Positions 24,756 to 32,940 of a DNA stretch of 64,000 nucleotides are shown in pieces (position 1 is the stretch's first letter; the number at the start of each line of letters is the position of its first letter). Under the pieces are notes generated by a model. It did no database searches. It was not told the DNA's origin and was given only the letters and a program-made list of their open reading frames with translations. The position numbers and the translations under genes are program-made. Location of the stretch: the NCBI RefSeq assembly GCF_014197795.1, contig NZ_JACIGI010000016.1, forward strand, positions 1-64,000, written 5' to 3'. Origin of the DNA: Roseospira goensis (GTDB lineage: Bacteria > Pseudomonadota > Alphaproteobacteria > Rhodospirillales > Rhodospirillaceae).

Positions 24756-24914
24756 ACAGCCGATAGCGACAAACCGGACTCGCGGCGCTAGCGCCGATCG
24801 CTCGAAATCGGAACCACCGGGGTGGGGCCGATTTCGAGCGTGAATCGGCTCTACATTATTGATTCTAGAGCAGATTCACGCTTCAAAATGGGACCGCGGC
24901 GCGATTCCATTTTG
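24756..24914. repeat. composite repeat family A, copy 3
   Basis: Three modules are joined. First comes the core GCGACAAACCGGACTCGCGG (about 24765-24785). Next is a perfect 13-bp stem (CGCTCGAAATCGG at 24799-24811 with its inverse at 24828-24840), leading into the module seen beside the ygiQ stop. Last is a hairpin with arms CAAAATGG and CCATTTTG (24884-24914). The last two lie just past the metY-fusion stop codon. Confidence 0.8.
24884..24914 (-). terminator. hairpin downstream of the CoA-binding/MetY gene
   Basis: CAAAATGG and CCATTTTG pair around a 15-base loop. On the minus strand this begins 13 bases after the stop codon. There is no extended T-run after it, so termination function is inferred from position only. 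Confidence 0.45.
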
Positions 24915-24926
24915 GCGCGATCTACC

Positions 24927-26729
24927 CTAGGCGGCCGCCAGCGCCTGCTCCAGGTCGGCGATCAGGTCTGCCGCGTCTTCCAGGCCGATGGACAGGCGGA
25001 TGACGTCGTCGCCGGCCCCGGCTGCCGCGCGCTGCTCGTCCGTGAGCTGGCGGTGGGTGGTCGAGGCCGGGTGCAGGATCAGGCTGCGGGTGTCGCCGAT
25101 GTTGGCGAGGTGACTGAAGACATTGACGGCTTCCACCACCCGCACGCCGGCGTCGAACCCGCCCTTGACGCCGAAGGTGAACACCGCGCCCGGTCCTTCC
25201 GGCAGGTACTTGGCCGCCAGATCCCGGAACGGCGAGCCGGGCAGGCCGGCATGGGAGACCCAGGCGACCTTGGGGTGGTCCGCCAGGTATGCGGCCACGG
25301 TGCGCGCGTTGGCGACGTGCTGGCGCATGCGCAAGGGCAGGGTCTCGATGCCCATGATGGTCAGAAAGGCGTTCTGCGGGCTGAGCGTCGGGCCGAAGTC
25401 GCGCAGCGCCACCGCGCGGGCCTTGGTCGTGAAGGCGAAGTCGCCGAAGGTCTCGTAGAAGGTCAGGCCGTGATAGGCCGGCTCGGGCTTCGCCAGAGAC
25501 GGGAACTTGTCGGACTTCGCCCAGTCGAAGCGGCCCGATTCGACGATCGCGCCGCCCAGCGCGTTGCCGTGGCCGGACAGGAACTTGGTGGTCGAGTGGG
25601 TGACGATGTCCGCCCCCCATTCGATCGGCCGGCACAGGTACGGTGTCGCCATGGTGTTGTCGACGATCAGCGGGATGCCGGCCTCGTTGGCGATCTTCGC
25701 CACCGCCTCCAGGTCGACCACGATGCCGCCGGGGTTGGCGAGCACCTCCAGGAAGATGGCCTTGCAGCGCTCGGTCAGGGCGCGGCGGAAATTCTCCGGG
25801 TCGGTCGGGTCGACGAAGTGGCAGGTCCAGCCCAGCTTCTTGAACGACAGCCCGAACTGGGTCAGGGAGCCGCCGTAGAGATTGCGCGAGGCCACGAATT
25901 CGTCGCCCGGCTCCAGCAGGGTGAAGAAGGTCAGGAACTGCGCGGCGTGGCCGGAGGCGGCGCAGCAGGCGGCGCGCCCGCCCTCCAGGTTGGCGATGCG
26001 CTCCTCCAGCACGCTGACCGTCGGGTTCGATAGCCGGGTGTAGACGTGGCCGAAGTTGTGCAGGTTGAAGCGCGCGGCGGCCTGGTCGACGTCGTCGAAG
26101 ACGTAGGACGTGGTCTGGAAGATCGGGGTGGCGCGGGCGCCGGTGGTCGGATCCGGGCTGGCGCCGGCGTGAACGGCCCGGGTCGCGAAGCCGTAGTCGG
26201 TCTTGCCGGTCGCACCGGCGCCGCGGCCGGGCGCGGCCTTGGCGCGCGACGAGATGACGCCGGAGTTGACCCCGTACCAGCCCAGCTCACCGCCCAGCCG
26301 GCCGTACTCGATCTTCGGGCAGCGGTCCATGATCACCGTCAGGCCGGCGGCCTCGGCCTCGGCCGCCGCCGCGTCGTGACGCACGCCAAGCTGCATCCAG
26401 AGGACGCGGATGCCCTTGTCCGCCGCCACCGCCAGGGTCTCGGCGACGATGCCCGGCACCGCGTCGGCGGCGCGGAAGACGTCGACCATGTCCACCGGCT
26501 CCGGGACGTCGGCCAGGCGGGCGTGGACGGTCTCGCCCAGGATGGTGTTGCCGGCCTGGGTCGGGTTCACCGGGAGGACGCGGTAGCCCTTCTCCTGCAG
26601 GTACTTCATGACGAAGTAGCTGGGCCGGTTGGGGTTCGCCGAGGTGCCGATCATGGCGATGGTCTTCACCTCGGCGAGGATCGACCGGATGTGGGCGTCG
26701 GGGTAGGTCAGGGCGGTCTGGTGGGTCAT
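24927..26729 (-). CDS. fusion of a CoA-binding (YccU-like) domain with O-acetylhomoserine sulfhydrylase
   Basis: Residues ~1-145 form a YccU-type CoA-binding Rossmann domain (TIAMIGTSANPNRPSYFVMKYL, PVNPTQAG, RVLWMQLGVRHDAA). After an Ala/Gly-rich linker, residues ~165-600 are a Cys/Met-metabolism PLP enzyme matching O-acetylhomoserine aminocarboxypropyltransferase (MetY): TRAVHAGASPDPTTGARATPIFQTTSYVFDD, YTRLSNPTVSVLEERI, and PLP lysine K382 in THSTTKFLSGHGN. MetY makes homocysteine from O-acetylhomoserine and sulfide. The join is one continuous frame without a stop or internal ribosome site that I can see. The role of the first domain may be CoA or acyl-CoA sensing, which is inference. ATG 26729 is preferred; 26768 is possible. 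Confidence 0.92.
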   Translation of the reverse strand: MTHQTALTYPDAHIRSILAEVKTIAMIGTSANPNRPSYFVMKYLQEKGYRVLPVNPTQAGNTILGETVHARLADVPEPVDMVDVFRAADAVPGIVAETLAVAADKGIRVLWMQLGVRHDAAAAEAEAAGLTVIMDRCPKIEYGRLGGELGWYGVNSGVISSRAKAAPGRGAGATGKTDYGFATRAVHAGASPDPTTGARATPIFQTTSYVFDDVDQAAARFNLHNFGHVYTRLSNPTVSVLEERIANLEGGRAACCAASGHAAQFLTFFTLLEPGDEFVASRNLYGGSLTQFGLSFKKLGWTCHFVDPTDPENFRRALTERCKAIFLEVLANPGGIVVDLEAVAKIANEAGIPLIVDNTMATPYLCRPIEWGADIVTHSTTKFLSGHGNALGGAIVESGRFDWAKSDKFPSLAKPEPAYHGLTFYETFGDFAFTTKARAVALRDFGPTLSPQNAFLTIMGIETLPLRMRQHVANARTVAAYLADHPKVAWVSHAGLPGSPFRDLAAKYLPEGPGAVFTFGVKGGFDAGVRVVEAVNVFSHLANIGDTRSLILHPASTTHRQLTDEQRAAAGAGDDVIRLSIGLEDAADLIADLEQALAAA

Positions 26730-26826
26730 GGGGCGGGCGTCCGTCTGCGGGGAAACGCGGACGCTCATGCAAGCGCGGGACGCGGCGGGGGTCAATGGAG
26801 CCGTCGCCGCCGGGTCCCGATCCGCC

Positions 26827-28125
26827 TCACATCATCAGCGGGTCGGGACCGCGCGGGGGCTTCGGCACCAGCAGGAACAACCGCCCCGGCTGCGCCATCC
26901 GCCCGGCCTGCTGGAACGCCGCCTCACCGGCGCCCCAGAACACGTCGCCCCGCACGATGCCCTTAATGGCCGAGCCCACGTCCTGCGCCGCCATCAGCCG
27001 TTGCAGCGGGCGGCCGTCCGGGTCGGTCGTGTCCAGCCACACCGGCGCCCCCAGCGGAATCACCGACGGGTCCACGGCCAGGCTGCGCAGCGGCGTGAGC
27101 GGCGCGCCCAGGGCGCCGATGGGGCCGTCACCGTCGATCTCGCGGAAGAAGATGTAGCGCGGGTTCTCGCGCATGAGGGCGGCACCGGCCTCCGGGTTCT
27201 CGCGCAGCCACGCCCGGATCGCCGGCATCGAGCCGCCGTCGGCCAGGCCGCGCTCGCGCACCAGTTTACCGATGCCGACGAACGGCTGGCCGTTGTTGGC
27301 GGCGTAGCCGATGCGGGTCCGGCGGCCGTCGGGCAGGGTGACCTGTCCGGAGCCCTGAATGTGCAGAATATGCAGGTCCACCGCGTCGGCGGCCCAGAAC
27401 AGGACCGGCGCCGTGCCGTCCAGGGCGCCGTCCTCGATGTCCGCGCGGGTGTGGTAGGGCACCGTCCCCGCCGCCGTCCGGCGCAGGCCGCGGCCGTCGT
27501 CCATGACCAGATCGCGAGGTGGTCCGTAGACCGGCACCTGGTAGCGGCCGCCGCGCTCCCGGGTCGCCTCGATGTGGGCTTCGTAGTACCCGGTGAACAG
27601 GCCGCGCGCGCTGCGGTCCGTGCTGGTCACGGCGAAGGCACTGAACCGCCGCTCGAGATAGCGCCGCAGGGCGTCCGGGTCGTCCGCCGGGACCCGGGTC
27701 AGGGCCGCGCAGGCGGCCTGCCAGTCCCGCGCCGTACCGGCGATGGCCTGAAGGTCGGGATGACCCTGGGGCGCCATCGGCCGGTCCGGCGGTAGCGCGT
27801 TGATGCGGGCACAGGAGCGGTCGAGCGCCGGTCTGGCCTGGGTGACGCGATCCGCGCGCCATCCCGGCAAGGTCTCCAGGCCGACCGGGGCATAGAGCGG
27901 CTGTGCCGGTGGGGGCACGCGGGGCGCGCACGACAGCGCCAGCAGCCCCAGGCCGCCCGCCATCGCGACGCCGACCGCCACGGTGGCACGCCGCCGGAGC
28001 CGCGCCGGTTTCCGCTCCCAGCGATGCAGGGCGCGCGCGGCGGCGACGGCGAGCGCCCGGCCCGCCCGCCGTGCGGCGCGCCCCATCCGGGATGGCGGCC
28101 TGAGCGGGAGCATGGGCCGGATCAT
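26827..28125 (-). CDS. mltA: membrane-bound lytic murein transglycosylase A
   Basis: The enzyme cleaves peptidoglycan glycan strands, forming 1,6-anhydromuramic ends. The MltA barrel is recognised by GLFTGYYEAHIEAT, RYQVPVYGPPRDLV, VPYHTRADIEDGAL and ILHIQGSGQVTLPDG. The 3D domain near the C-terminus carries the catalytic Asp in MAAQDVGSAIKGIVRGDVFWG. An Arg-rich N-terminus is followed by a hydrophobic stretch ending LLALSC, a plausible lipoprotein signal, although the positive region is unusually long, so the true start may be one of the internal ATGs (28113, 28086). It lies 46 bases after the Tim44-like gene on the same strand, a conserved alphaproteobacterial pair. Confidence 0.93.
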   Translation of the reverse strand: MIRPMLPLRPPSRMGRAARRAGRALAVAAARALHRWERKPARLRRRATVAVGVAMAGGLGLLALSCAPRVPPPAQPLYAPVGLETLPGWRADRVTQARPALDRSCARINALPPDRPMAPQGHPDLQAIAGTARDWQAACAALTRVPADDPDALRRYLERRFSAFAVTSTDRSARGLFTGYYEAHIEATRERGGRYQVPVYGPPRDLVMDDGRGLRRTAAGTVPYHTRADIEDGALDGTAPVLFWAADAVDLHILHIQGSGQVTLPDGRRTRIGYAANNGQPFVGIGKLVRERGLADGGSMPAIRAWLRENPEAGAALMRENPRYIFFREIDGDGPIGALGAPLTPLRSLAVDPSVIPLGAPVWLDTTDPDGRPLQRLMAAQDVGSAIKGIVRGDVFWGAGEAAFQQAGRMAQPGRLFLLVPKPPRGPDPLMM

Positions 28126-28138
28126 GGAGCCCCGTCTG

Positions 28139-28186
28139 ATCGTCGTCCTAGTCGTCGTCCTAGTCGTCGTCCTAGTCGTCGTCGGG
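28139..28186. repeat. 12-bp tandem repeat containing the tim44-like stop codon
   Basis: The unit CCTAGTCGTCGT is repeated about 3.5 times. On the minus strand each unit spells Asp codons and a TAG stop, so the Tim44-like reading frame ends in its first unit and the others lie just downstream. Confidence 0.92.
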
Positions 28187-28885
28187 GGTGCGCGTCGCCA
28201 CCAGGGTCCAGTTCGGATCCCGCGACCGGGTGTCGCGGGCGAAGGTCCACAGGTCGGTCACCTTGGCGATGCGCTCCGGGTCGCCGTCGATCACGTCCCC
28301 GTCGCGGCCCCGAACGGCGTTGACCTGTTCGGTGACGAACTCGACCGTGACATGGGCGATGCCGTCGTCGACCCCGGCCTCGGTGACGGAAATCCCCTTG
28401 AAGCCCAGCAACTCGGTCTGCATGACCTCGCCGGCCGCCTCGCGCTCGTCGATGGCACGGGCGAAGCCGTCGTAGACGGCATCGGACAGCAGCGGCCGCA
28501 GGGTCTGCTTGTCGCCCTTCGCGAAGGCGTCGACGATCATCTCGAAGGCGGCGCGGGCCCCGCCCAGGAACGATTCCGGCTCGAAGTCCGGGTCGGCGCG
28601 GCGCACCGCCTCGACCCCGGACGCCGCGGCCCGTCCCCAGCCGCCCCGGACCTGCGGCTGCGGCTCCTCCTCGGGCTCGCCGTCGCCGTCCTGGCCGCGC
28701 CGACCGGGCAGGTCGATCACGTTGTCCTCCGCGTCGCGGCGGTCGGGCGCCTGGGCATCGAACGGCGTGCGCCGGGGCTTTTCGTTGCCCGTGCGCTTGC
28801 CCAGGACGCTGCGCAGACGCAGCACCAGGAACGCCGCGATCATGGCGAAAAAGATGATGTCGATGAACTGAAAGCTGTCGCCCAT
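28172..28885 (-). CDS. Tim44-like domain protein, membrane-anchored
   Basis: This 237-residue protein has an N-terminal membrane helix (MGDSFQFIDIIFFAMIAAFL), a charged Asp/Glu/Arg linker and a C-terminal Tim44-like domain (~95-230) with FLGGARAAFEMIVDAFAKGD and RPLLSDAVYDGFARAI. Bacterial relatives (Tim44-like/TimA) are inner-membrane-associated and of uncertain role, possibly in membrane protein biogenesis. It is in tandem with mltA and divergent from fxsA, with a 440-bp gap. The C-terminus ends in Asp-Asp-Asp encoded by a tandem repeat that also carries the stop. Confidence 0.9.
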   Translation of the reverse strand: MGDSFQFIDIIFFAMIAAFLVLRLRSVLGKRTGNEKPRRTPFDAQAPDRRDAEDNVIDLPGRRGQDGDGEPEEEPQPQVRGGWGRAAASGVEAVRRADPDFEPESFLGGARAAFEMIVDAFAKGDKQTLRPLLSDAVYDGFARAIDEREAAGEVMQTELLGFKGISVTEAGVDDGIAHVTVEFVTEQVNAVRGRDGDVIDGDPERIAKVTDLWTFARDTRSRDPNWTLVATRTPDDD

Positions 28886-29325
28886 GGTCGATCGAAACTC
28901 GCCGGCTTGTCCCGGGCGCGGCGGCGCCACGACCGGGACGTGTTGTGCGCGCCTCGGTTGGCGCGTGTGGGTTCCGTTCGTTCTCGGTCCCGTGTCGGTC
29001 TGGCGGGATCCGGCGGCCCCCCTGGACCACGACCGTTCCGGTGGGCTAAACACATCGCCTGCCCGAGCGGACAAACCCCCGGCGGGGTCCCGACCCCCAC
29101 CAGTTTGAGGCCCACCAGTTTGAGGCCCAACAGTTTGAGGGACGTGTCCGCCCGGATCAACCCACGTTTCCACCCGCATCGTGGCGCATGACCACGGGCA
29201 GGCGGGGTCAGCCGCGCCGACGCCGAACCTGCCCGCTAGATAAGGTCCCGGCGGCGCCAGAGCAAGGCGATATCCCCACTGGAAACCGCGGAAAATCCCT
29301 GGACCCGCGCAGAAAGGCCCGAGCC
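28886..29325. other. 440-bp gap between divergent tim44-like and fxsA genes
   Basis: No gene is supported. It contains a 15-bp tandem repeat at 29101-29142 and otherwise high-GC DNA. Both divergent promoters should lie here; I cannot place boxes with confidence. Confidence 0.4.
29101..29142. repeat. 15-bp tandem repeat, 2.8 copies
   Basis: The unit CAGTTTGAGGCCCAC is followed by one copy with a single change and then a partial copy. It is intergenic, upstream of fxsA. Confidence 0.93.
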
Positions 29326-29937
29326 ATGCCCTTCCTCCTCCTGATCGCATTCATTGGGGTCCCACTCCTGGAGATCGCCGTCTTCATCCAGGTCGGTGGG
29401 GTCATCGGCCTGGGGTGGACGCTGGTCCTGGTGGTGTTGACCGCCGTCGCCGGGACTCTGTTGCTGCGGGCGCAGGGCCTGTCGACGCTGAATCGCGCCC
29501 GGGCCAGCCTGGACCGGGGCGAAGTGCCGATGCGGGAGGTGTTCGACGGGGCCTGTCTGCTGGTCGGCGGCGCGCTGCTGCTGACGCCCGGATTCGTGAC
29601 CGACACGGTCGGGTTCCTGCTGCTGCTGCCGCCGGTTCGCGGCGCGCTGCTGGAGCGCCTCAAGGCCAGCGGTCGGTTCAGCGTGCAGGTCTCCGGGTTC
29701 GACGGCGGCGGGCCTGGGGGGCCTGGGGGGCCTGGCCGGCCCGGTGGCCCCGGCGCCCCGGGGGGATCGGGCGCGCGCGGGCGCGGCCCGGTCATCGAGG
29801 GCGAGTACGAGGAGGTCGGTCCGCCGCGACCGAGCCGCTGGGGCGGCGTCGGCCAGGCGTCCGGCCCTGAAGCGGACGCCGACGGCGACGCGGATCGGGC
29901 GGCCCCCGGCTCCGAGGACTCCGACCGCCGCGCGTGA
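29326..29937 (+). CDS. fxsA: FxsA family membrane protein
   Basis: FxsA is a small inner-membrane protein, named for suppressing F-exclusion of phage T7 when overproduced; its normal role is unclear. The N-terminal MPFLLLIAFIGVPLLEIAVF, the following LGWTLVLVVLTAVAGTLLLR and the LTPGFVTDTVGFLLLLPPVR segment are family hallmarks. Unlike the usual ~150 residues, this protein has a ~60-residue Gly/Pro-rich tail made partly of GGPGGPG repeats. The ATG at 29326 follows AGAAAGG; the longer frame to 29188 is unlikely. It precedes secB on the same strand. Confidence 0.92.
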   Translation: MPFLLLIAFIGVPLLEIAVFIQVGGVIGLGWTLVLVVLTAVAGTLLLRAQGLSTLNRARASLDRGEVPMREVFDGACLLVGGALLLTPGFVTDTVGFLLLLPPVRGALLERLKASGRFSVQVSGFDGGGPGGPGGPGRPGGPGAPGGSGARGRGPVIEGEYEEVGPPRPSRWGGVGQASGPEADADGDADRAAPGSEDSDRRA

Positions 29938-30072
29938 TCCTGACGGCCGGCACGGCCGGCGGCGCCGTCCGGTTGTCTGGCCGGGCCGATCATGCTACGG
30001 CACCGGCGACCCGGGCGGGGGCGCGGCCGATCCGCGCCCCTGCAGTCCGTCCAGCCCCAGGGGGAGACACCG

Positions 30073-30582
30073 ATGAGTGAACAGACCGACGCCGGCGGCG
30101 CCGGCCAGGAGCCGCCGCCGCTGATCATCAATGCCCAGTACGTCCGTGACCTGTCGTTCGAGGTGCCGCACGCCCCGGGCATCTTCACCGAGATGCGGAC
30201 CTCGCCCGAGATCTCCGTCAATGTGGATGTGCAGGCCAGTCCCGTCGACGAGCAGCGCAAGGTCTTCGAGGTGCGCCTGAAGCTGAACGCCGAGGGCAAG
30301 GTGGGCGACAAGTCCGCGTTCATCGCGGAACTGGAGTACGGCGCGGCCGTGACCATCAATGCGCCCGACGAGCAGGTCAGCCCGCTGCTGCTGATCGAGG
30401 CGCCACGCCACATGTTTCCGTTCGCGCGCAACATCCTGTCCGACCTGACCCGGGACGGCGGCTTCCCGCCCGTGGTGTTGCAGCCGATCGACTTCATCGC
30501 CCTGTTCCGCCAGCGGGTGCAGGCCATGCAGCGCGCGCGTCAGCAGCAGCAGGCGCAGGGCGGCGACGGCGGCGCGGCGTGA
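30073..30582 (+). CDS. secB: protein-export chaperone SecB
   Basis: SecB is a tetrameric cytoplasmic chaperone that keeps preproteins unfolded and passes them to SecA. The family sequence IINAQYVRDLSFEVPHAPGIF, the FEVRLKLNAEGKVGDK strand, and APRHMFPFARNILSDLTRDGGFPPVVLQPIDF are all present. It has 169 residues, starting at ATG 30073 after GGGGAGA, and its C-terminal tail is Gln/Gly-rich. It lies between fxsA and tRNA-Leu. Confidence 0.97.
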   Translation: MSEQTDAGGAGQEPPPLIINAQYVRDLSFEVPHAPGIFTEMRTSPEISVNVDVQASPVDEQRKVFEVRLKLNAEGKVGDKSAFIAELEYGAAVTINAPDEQVSPLLLIEAPRHMFPFARNILSDLTRDGGFPPVVLQPIDFIALFRQRVQAMQRARQQQQAQGGDGGAA

Positions 30583-30619
30583 TTTGGAGGAGCGCCGGCC
30601 GGGCGGTGAAAATTCACCG

Positions 30620-30648
30620 TTGACACCGCCCCGGCGGATGGGTAGAAA
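30620..30648 (+). promoter_or_regulatory. sigma-70-type promoter of tRNA-Leu
   Basis: A perfect -35 box TTGACA (30620-30625) is separated by 17 bases from TAGAAA (30643-30648), about 30 bases upstream of the tRNA. A 16-base palindrome, CGGTGAAAATTCACCG (30604-30619), touches the -35 box and could be an operator or upstream element. Confidence 0.75.
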
Positions 30649-30677
30649 CCCGGCCTCCGGCGCTCCTTAGCCCCCTT

Positions 30678-30764
30678 GCCCAGGTGGCGGAATTGGTAGA
30701 CGCGCAGGTTTCAGGTACCTGTGGCCGCAAGGCCGTGGAAGTTCGAGTCTTCTCCTGGGCACCA
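30678..30764 (+). tRNA. tRNA-Leu (CAG anticodon)
   Basis: The 87-base gene includes an encoded CCA. The acceptor arms GCCCAGG and CCTGGGC pair fully. The anticodon arm is CAGGT, loop TTCAGGT, ACCTG, giving anticodon CAG, which reads CUG. A long variable arm (GGCC, GCAA, GGCC), typical of tRNA-Leu, precedes the T arm GAAG-TTCGAGT-CTTC. CUG is the dominant leucine codon in this window. Confidence 0.97.
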
Positions 30765-30847
30765 TTTCATCCGGTCGGGGCGTACCCCGACCCGGATCGC
30801 CGGGCGGGCCGGTCCACGCCGCCCGCAACCGCTTATCGGACGTTCGT

Positions 30848-30889
30848 CGCCGCCTGACCGGGACACCCCGGGCGTGCGGCGTTTTTTTT
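30848..30889 (+). terminator. intrinsic terminator after tRNA-Leu
   Basis: CGCCGC pairs with GCGGCG around a loop that itself contains an inner CGGG/CCCG pair, directly followed by eight T residues (30882-30889). This is the clearest rho-independent terminator in the window. Confidence 0.8.
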
Positions 30890-30993
30890 GGTCGGGGCCG
30901 GGGCTGGTTCGGGTGGTCCGGCCCGCCCCGGCCGAACGGAGGGACCCGGCGTCGCGTCATCGCGTCGCGTCATCGCCGGGACGAGAGGAGTGC

Positions 30994-31605
30994 ATGGCCG
31001 AAATCCTTCTGCACGAGGGCGACCTGCCCGCCGACGTCGCCTGGGGCGACAGCGTGGCCGTCGACAGCGAGACCATGGGCCTCAACCTGGTCCGCGACCG
31101 GCTGTGTCTCGTGCAGGTGTCCGCCGGGGACGGCGTCTGCCATTTGGTGCGCGCGCACCCGCAGCGGCCGGCGCCGGTCCTGACCGCGCTCATGGGCGAT
31201 CCGGCGGTGTTGAAGATCTTCCATTACGCCCGCTTCGACGTGGCGGTGCTGCTGGCCCGCTTCGGCGTGCTGACCCAGCCGGTCTACTGCACCAAGATCG
31301 CCTCCAAGCTCTGCCGCACCAACACCGACGCCCACGGCCTGCGCGCCGTGTGCAAGGATTTGCTGGGGGTCGAGATCTCCAAGCAGATGCAGTCCTCGGA
31401 CTGGGGGGCGGCGACCTTGACGCCGGAGCAGATGGAATACGCCGCCAACGACGTCCTCTATCTGCACCGCCTGCGGGCGGCGCTGGACGGGCTGCTGGCG
31501 CGCGAGGGCCGGGCTGACCTGGCCCGCGCCTGCTTCGGCTTCGTGCCCCATCGCGCCGCGCTCGACGTGGCCGGCTGGGACGACGACGATATCTTCGCGC
31601 ACTGA
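30994..31605 (+). CDS. ribonuclease D-like 3'-5' exonuclease
   Basis: This 203-residue protein contains only the DEDDy exonuclease domain, as in the short RNase D-like proteins of alphaproteobacteria, and lacks the HRDC domains of E. coli Rnd. Catalytic residues are visible: Asp24 and Glu26 in AVDSETMGL, the Asp in HYARFDVAVL, and Tyr/Asp in YAANDVLYL. It likely trims the 3' ends of structured RNA. The ATG at 30994 follows AGAGGAG. It lies upstream of kdsD. Confidence 0.9.
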   Translation: MAEILLHEGDLPADVAWGDSVAVDSETMGLNLVRDRLCLVQVSAGDGVCHLVRAHPQRPAPVLTALMGDPAVLKIFHYARFDVAVLLARFGVLTQPVYCTKIASKLCRTNTDAHGLRAVCKDLLGVEISKQMQSSDWGAATLTPEQMEYAANDVLYLHRLRAALDGLLAREGRADLARACFGFVPHRAALDVAGWDDDDIFAH

Positions 31606-31681
31606 CACTCGCGCCCCGCCGCCCGGTGCGGCCACCGTGCCGCGCCGCCTCCTGGCCTGTTTTGTGAAAGACGCCTCCCCC

Positions 31682-32701
31682 ATGCGTTCGACCGTGCCAG
31701 CCTCTGCCGAGGCGTCCCCGCCCACCGCCGACAGCCCCGGCCCGTCGGCCGTGCTGGCGTCGGCGCGGCGCGTGCTGCGCGAGGAGGGCGCGGCGCTCGA
31801 TGCCCTGGCCGATGCGCTGGGCGCCGACCTGGACGCGGCGGTTGCCACCCTGCTGGCCTGCCGGGGGCGGATCACGGTAACCGGCATGGGCAAGAGCGGG
31901 CATGTGGCGCGCAAGATCGCGGCCACCCTGGCCTCGACCGGGACCCTGGCCCAGTTCGTCCACCCGGCGGAGGCCAGCCACGGCGACCTTGGCATGATCG
32001 GGCGCGACGACGTGATTCTCGCCCTGTCGAACTCCGGCGACACCCCTGAACTGGCCGACATCATCGCTTATGCCCGCCGCTTTGGCCTGCCACTGATCGG
32101 CATGACGCGGCGCGCCGACGGTGCGCTCGCCCAGGCCAGCAGCGTCGCCCTGGTGCTGCCGCCGCACCGCGAGGCCTGTCCGCTCGGTCTCGCCCCCACC
32201 ACCTCGACGACCCTGATGATGGCTCTGGGCGACGCGCTCGCGGTGGCGCTCCTGGAGGCGCGCGAGTTCAGCGCCCGGGACTTCCAGGTGTTCCATCCCG
32301 GGGGGCGCCTGGGCAAGGCGCTGCTGCGCGTTGGCGACCTGATGCATACCGGGGACGCGCTGCCCCTGGTGGATGGCGATACGCCCATGTCCCGCGCCCT
32401 GATCGAGATGTCCGGCAAGGGGTTCGGCTGCGTCGGGATCGTTGACGCGGCCGGCCTGCTGATCGGCATCGTCACCGACGGCGACCTGCGCCGGCACATG
32501 GCGCCCGATCTGGTGCAGCGGCCGGCGGCGGCGGTCATGACCCGCGACCCCCGCACCGTCGCCCCGGCCACCCTGGCGGTCGAGGCGCTGCACGTCATGA
32601 ACGCCGGCGGGCGGCCGATCACCAGCCTGTTCGTGGTGGACGGGCGGCGACCGGTGGGCTTTATTCATATGCACGACCTGTTGCGGGCCGGGGTGGACTA
32701 G
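31682..32701 (+). CDS. kdsD: arabinose-5-phosphate isomerase
   Basis: KdsD converts ribulose 5-phosphate to arabinose 5-phosphate, the first step toward KDO of lipopolysaccharide. The SIS domain (~40-190) shows GMGKSGHVARKIA, HPAEASHGDLGMI and LSNSGDTPEL. Two CBS domains follow, with GCVGIVDAAGLLIGIVTDGDLRRH and a closing MHDLLRAG. It has 339 residues from ATG 31682. It opens the conserved kdsD-lptC-lptA-lptB-rpoN order, although a 239-bp gap with a tandem repeat separates it from lptC. Confidence 0.96.
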   Translation: MRSTVPASAEASPPTADSPGPSAVLASARRVLREEGAALDALADALGADLDAAVATLLACRGRITVTGMGKSGHVARKIAATLASTGTLAQFVHPAEASHGDLGMIGRDDVILALSNSGDTPELADIIAYARRFGLPLIGMTRRADGALAQASSVALVLPPHREACPLGLAPTTSTTLMMALGDALAVALLEAREFSARDFQVFHPGGRLGKALLRVGDLMHTGDALPLVDGDTPMSRALIEMSGKGFGCVGIVDAAGLLIGIVTDGDLRRHMAPDLVQRPAAAVMTRDPRTVAPATLAVEALHVMNAGGRPITSLFVVDGRRPVGFIHMHDLLRAGVD

Positions 32702-32754
32702 ACCAGCATGGTCTGAGGCCGGCGGCCGCGCTTATCACTCCGGTGGCGGACGGC

Positions 32755-32804
32755 GCGTCGAGATTGCGGCGTCGAGATTGCGGTGTCGAGATTGCGGCGT
32801 CGGG
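32755..32804. repeat. 14-bp tandem repeat, about 3.5 copies
   Basis: GCGTCGAGATTGCG occurs twice, then once as GTGTCGAGATTGCG, then partially. It lies between kdsD and lptC. Confidence 0.93.
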
Positions 32805-32940
32805 TGCGGGCGGCAGCGTAAGGGCTGGCAAAGCTCGGGGAAAGCTCGGGCAGGGTCCGGCCGACACCGCCGGGCGTCGGCGGCAGCGGCCGGGCCAGGA
32901 CCACGACAACGCCGGGAGTGGGCGGCGCGGGGCGCCTGCG

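Noticed and set aside
24926-26729. Two separate genes (CoA-binding protein and MetY) merged by a frame error
   Set aside because: The frame is continuous, and I see no stop, start with ribosome site, or composition change at the junction. Resequencing would settle it.
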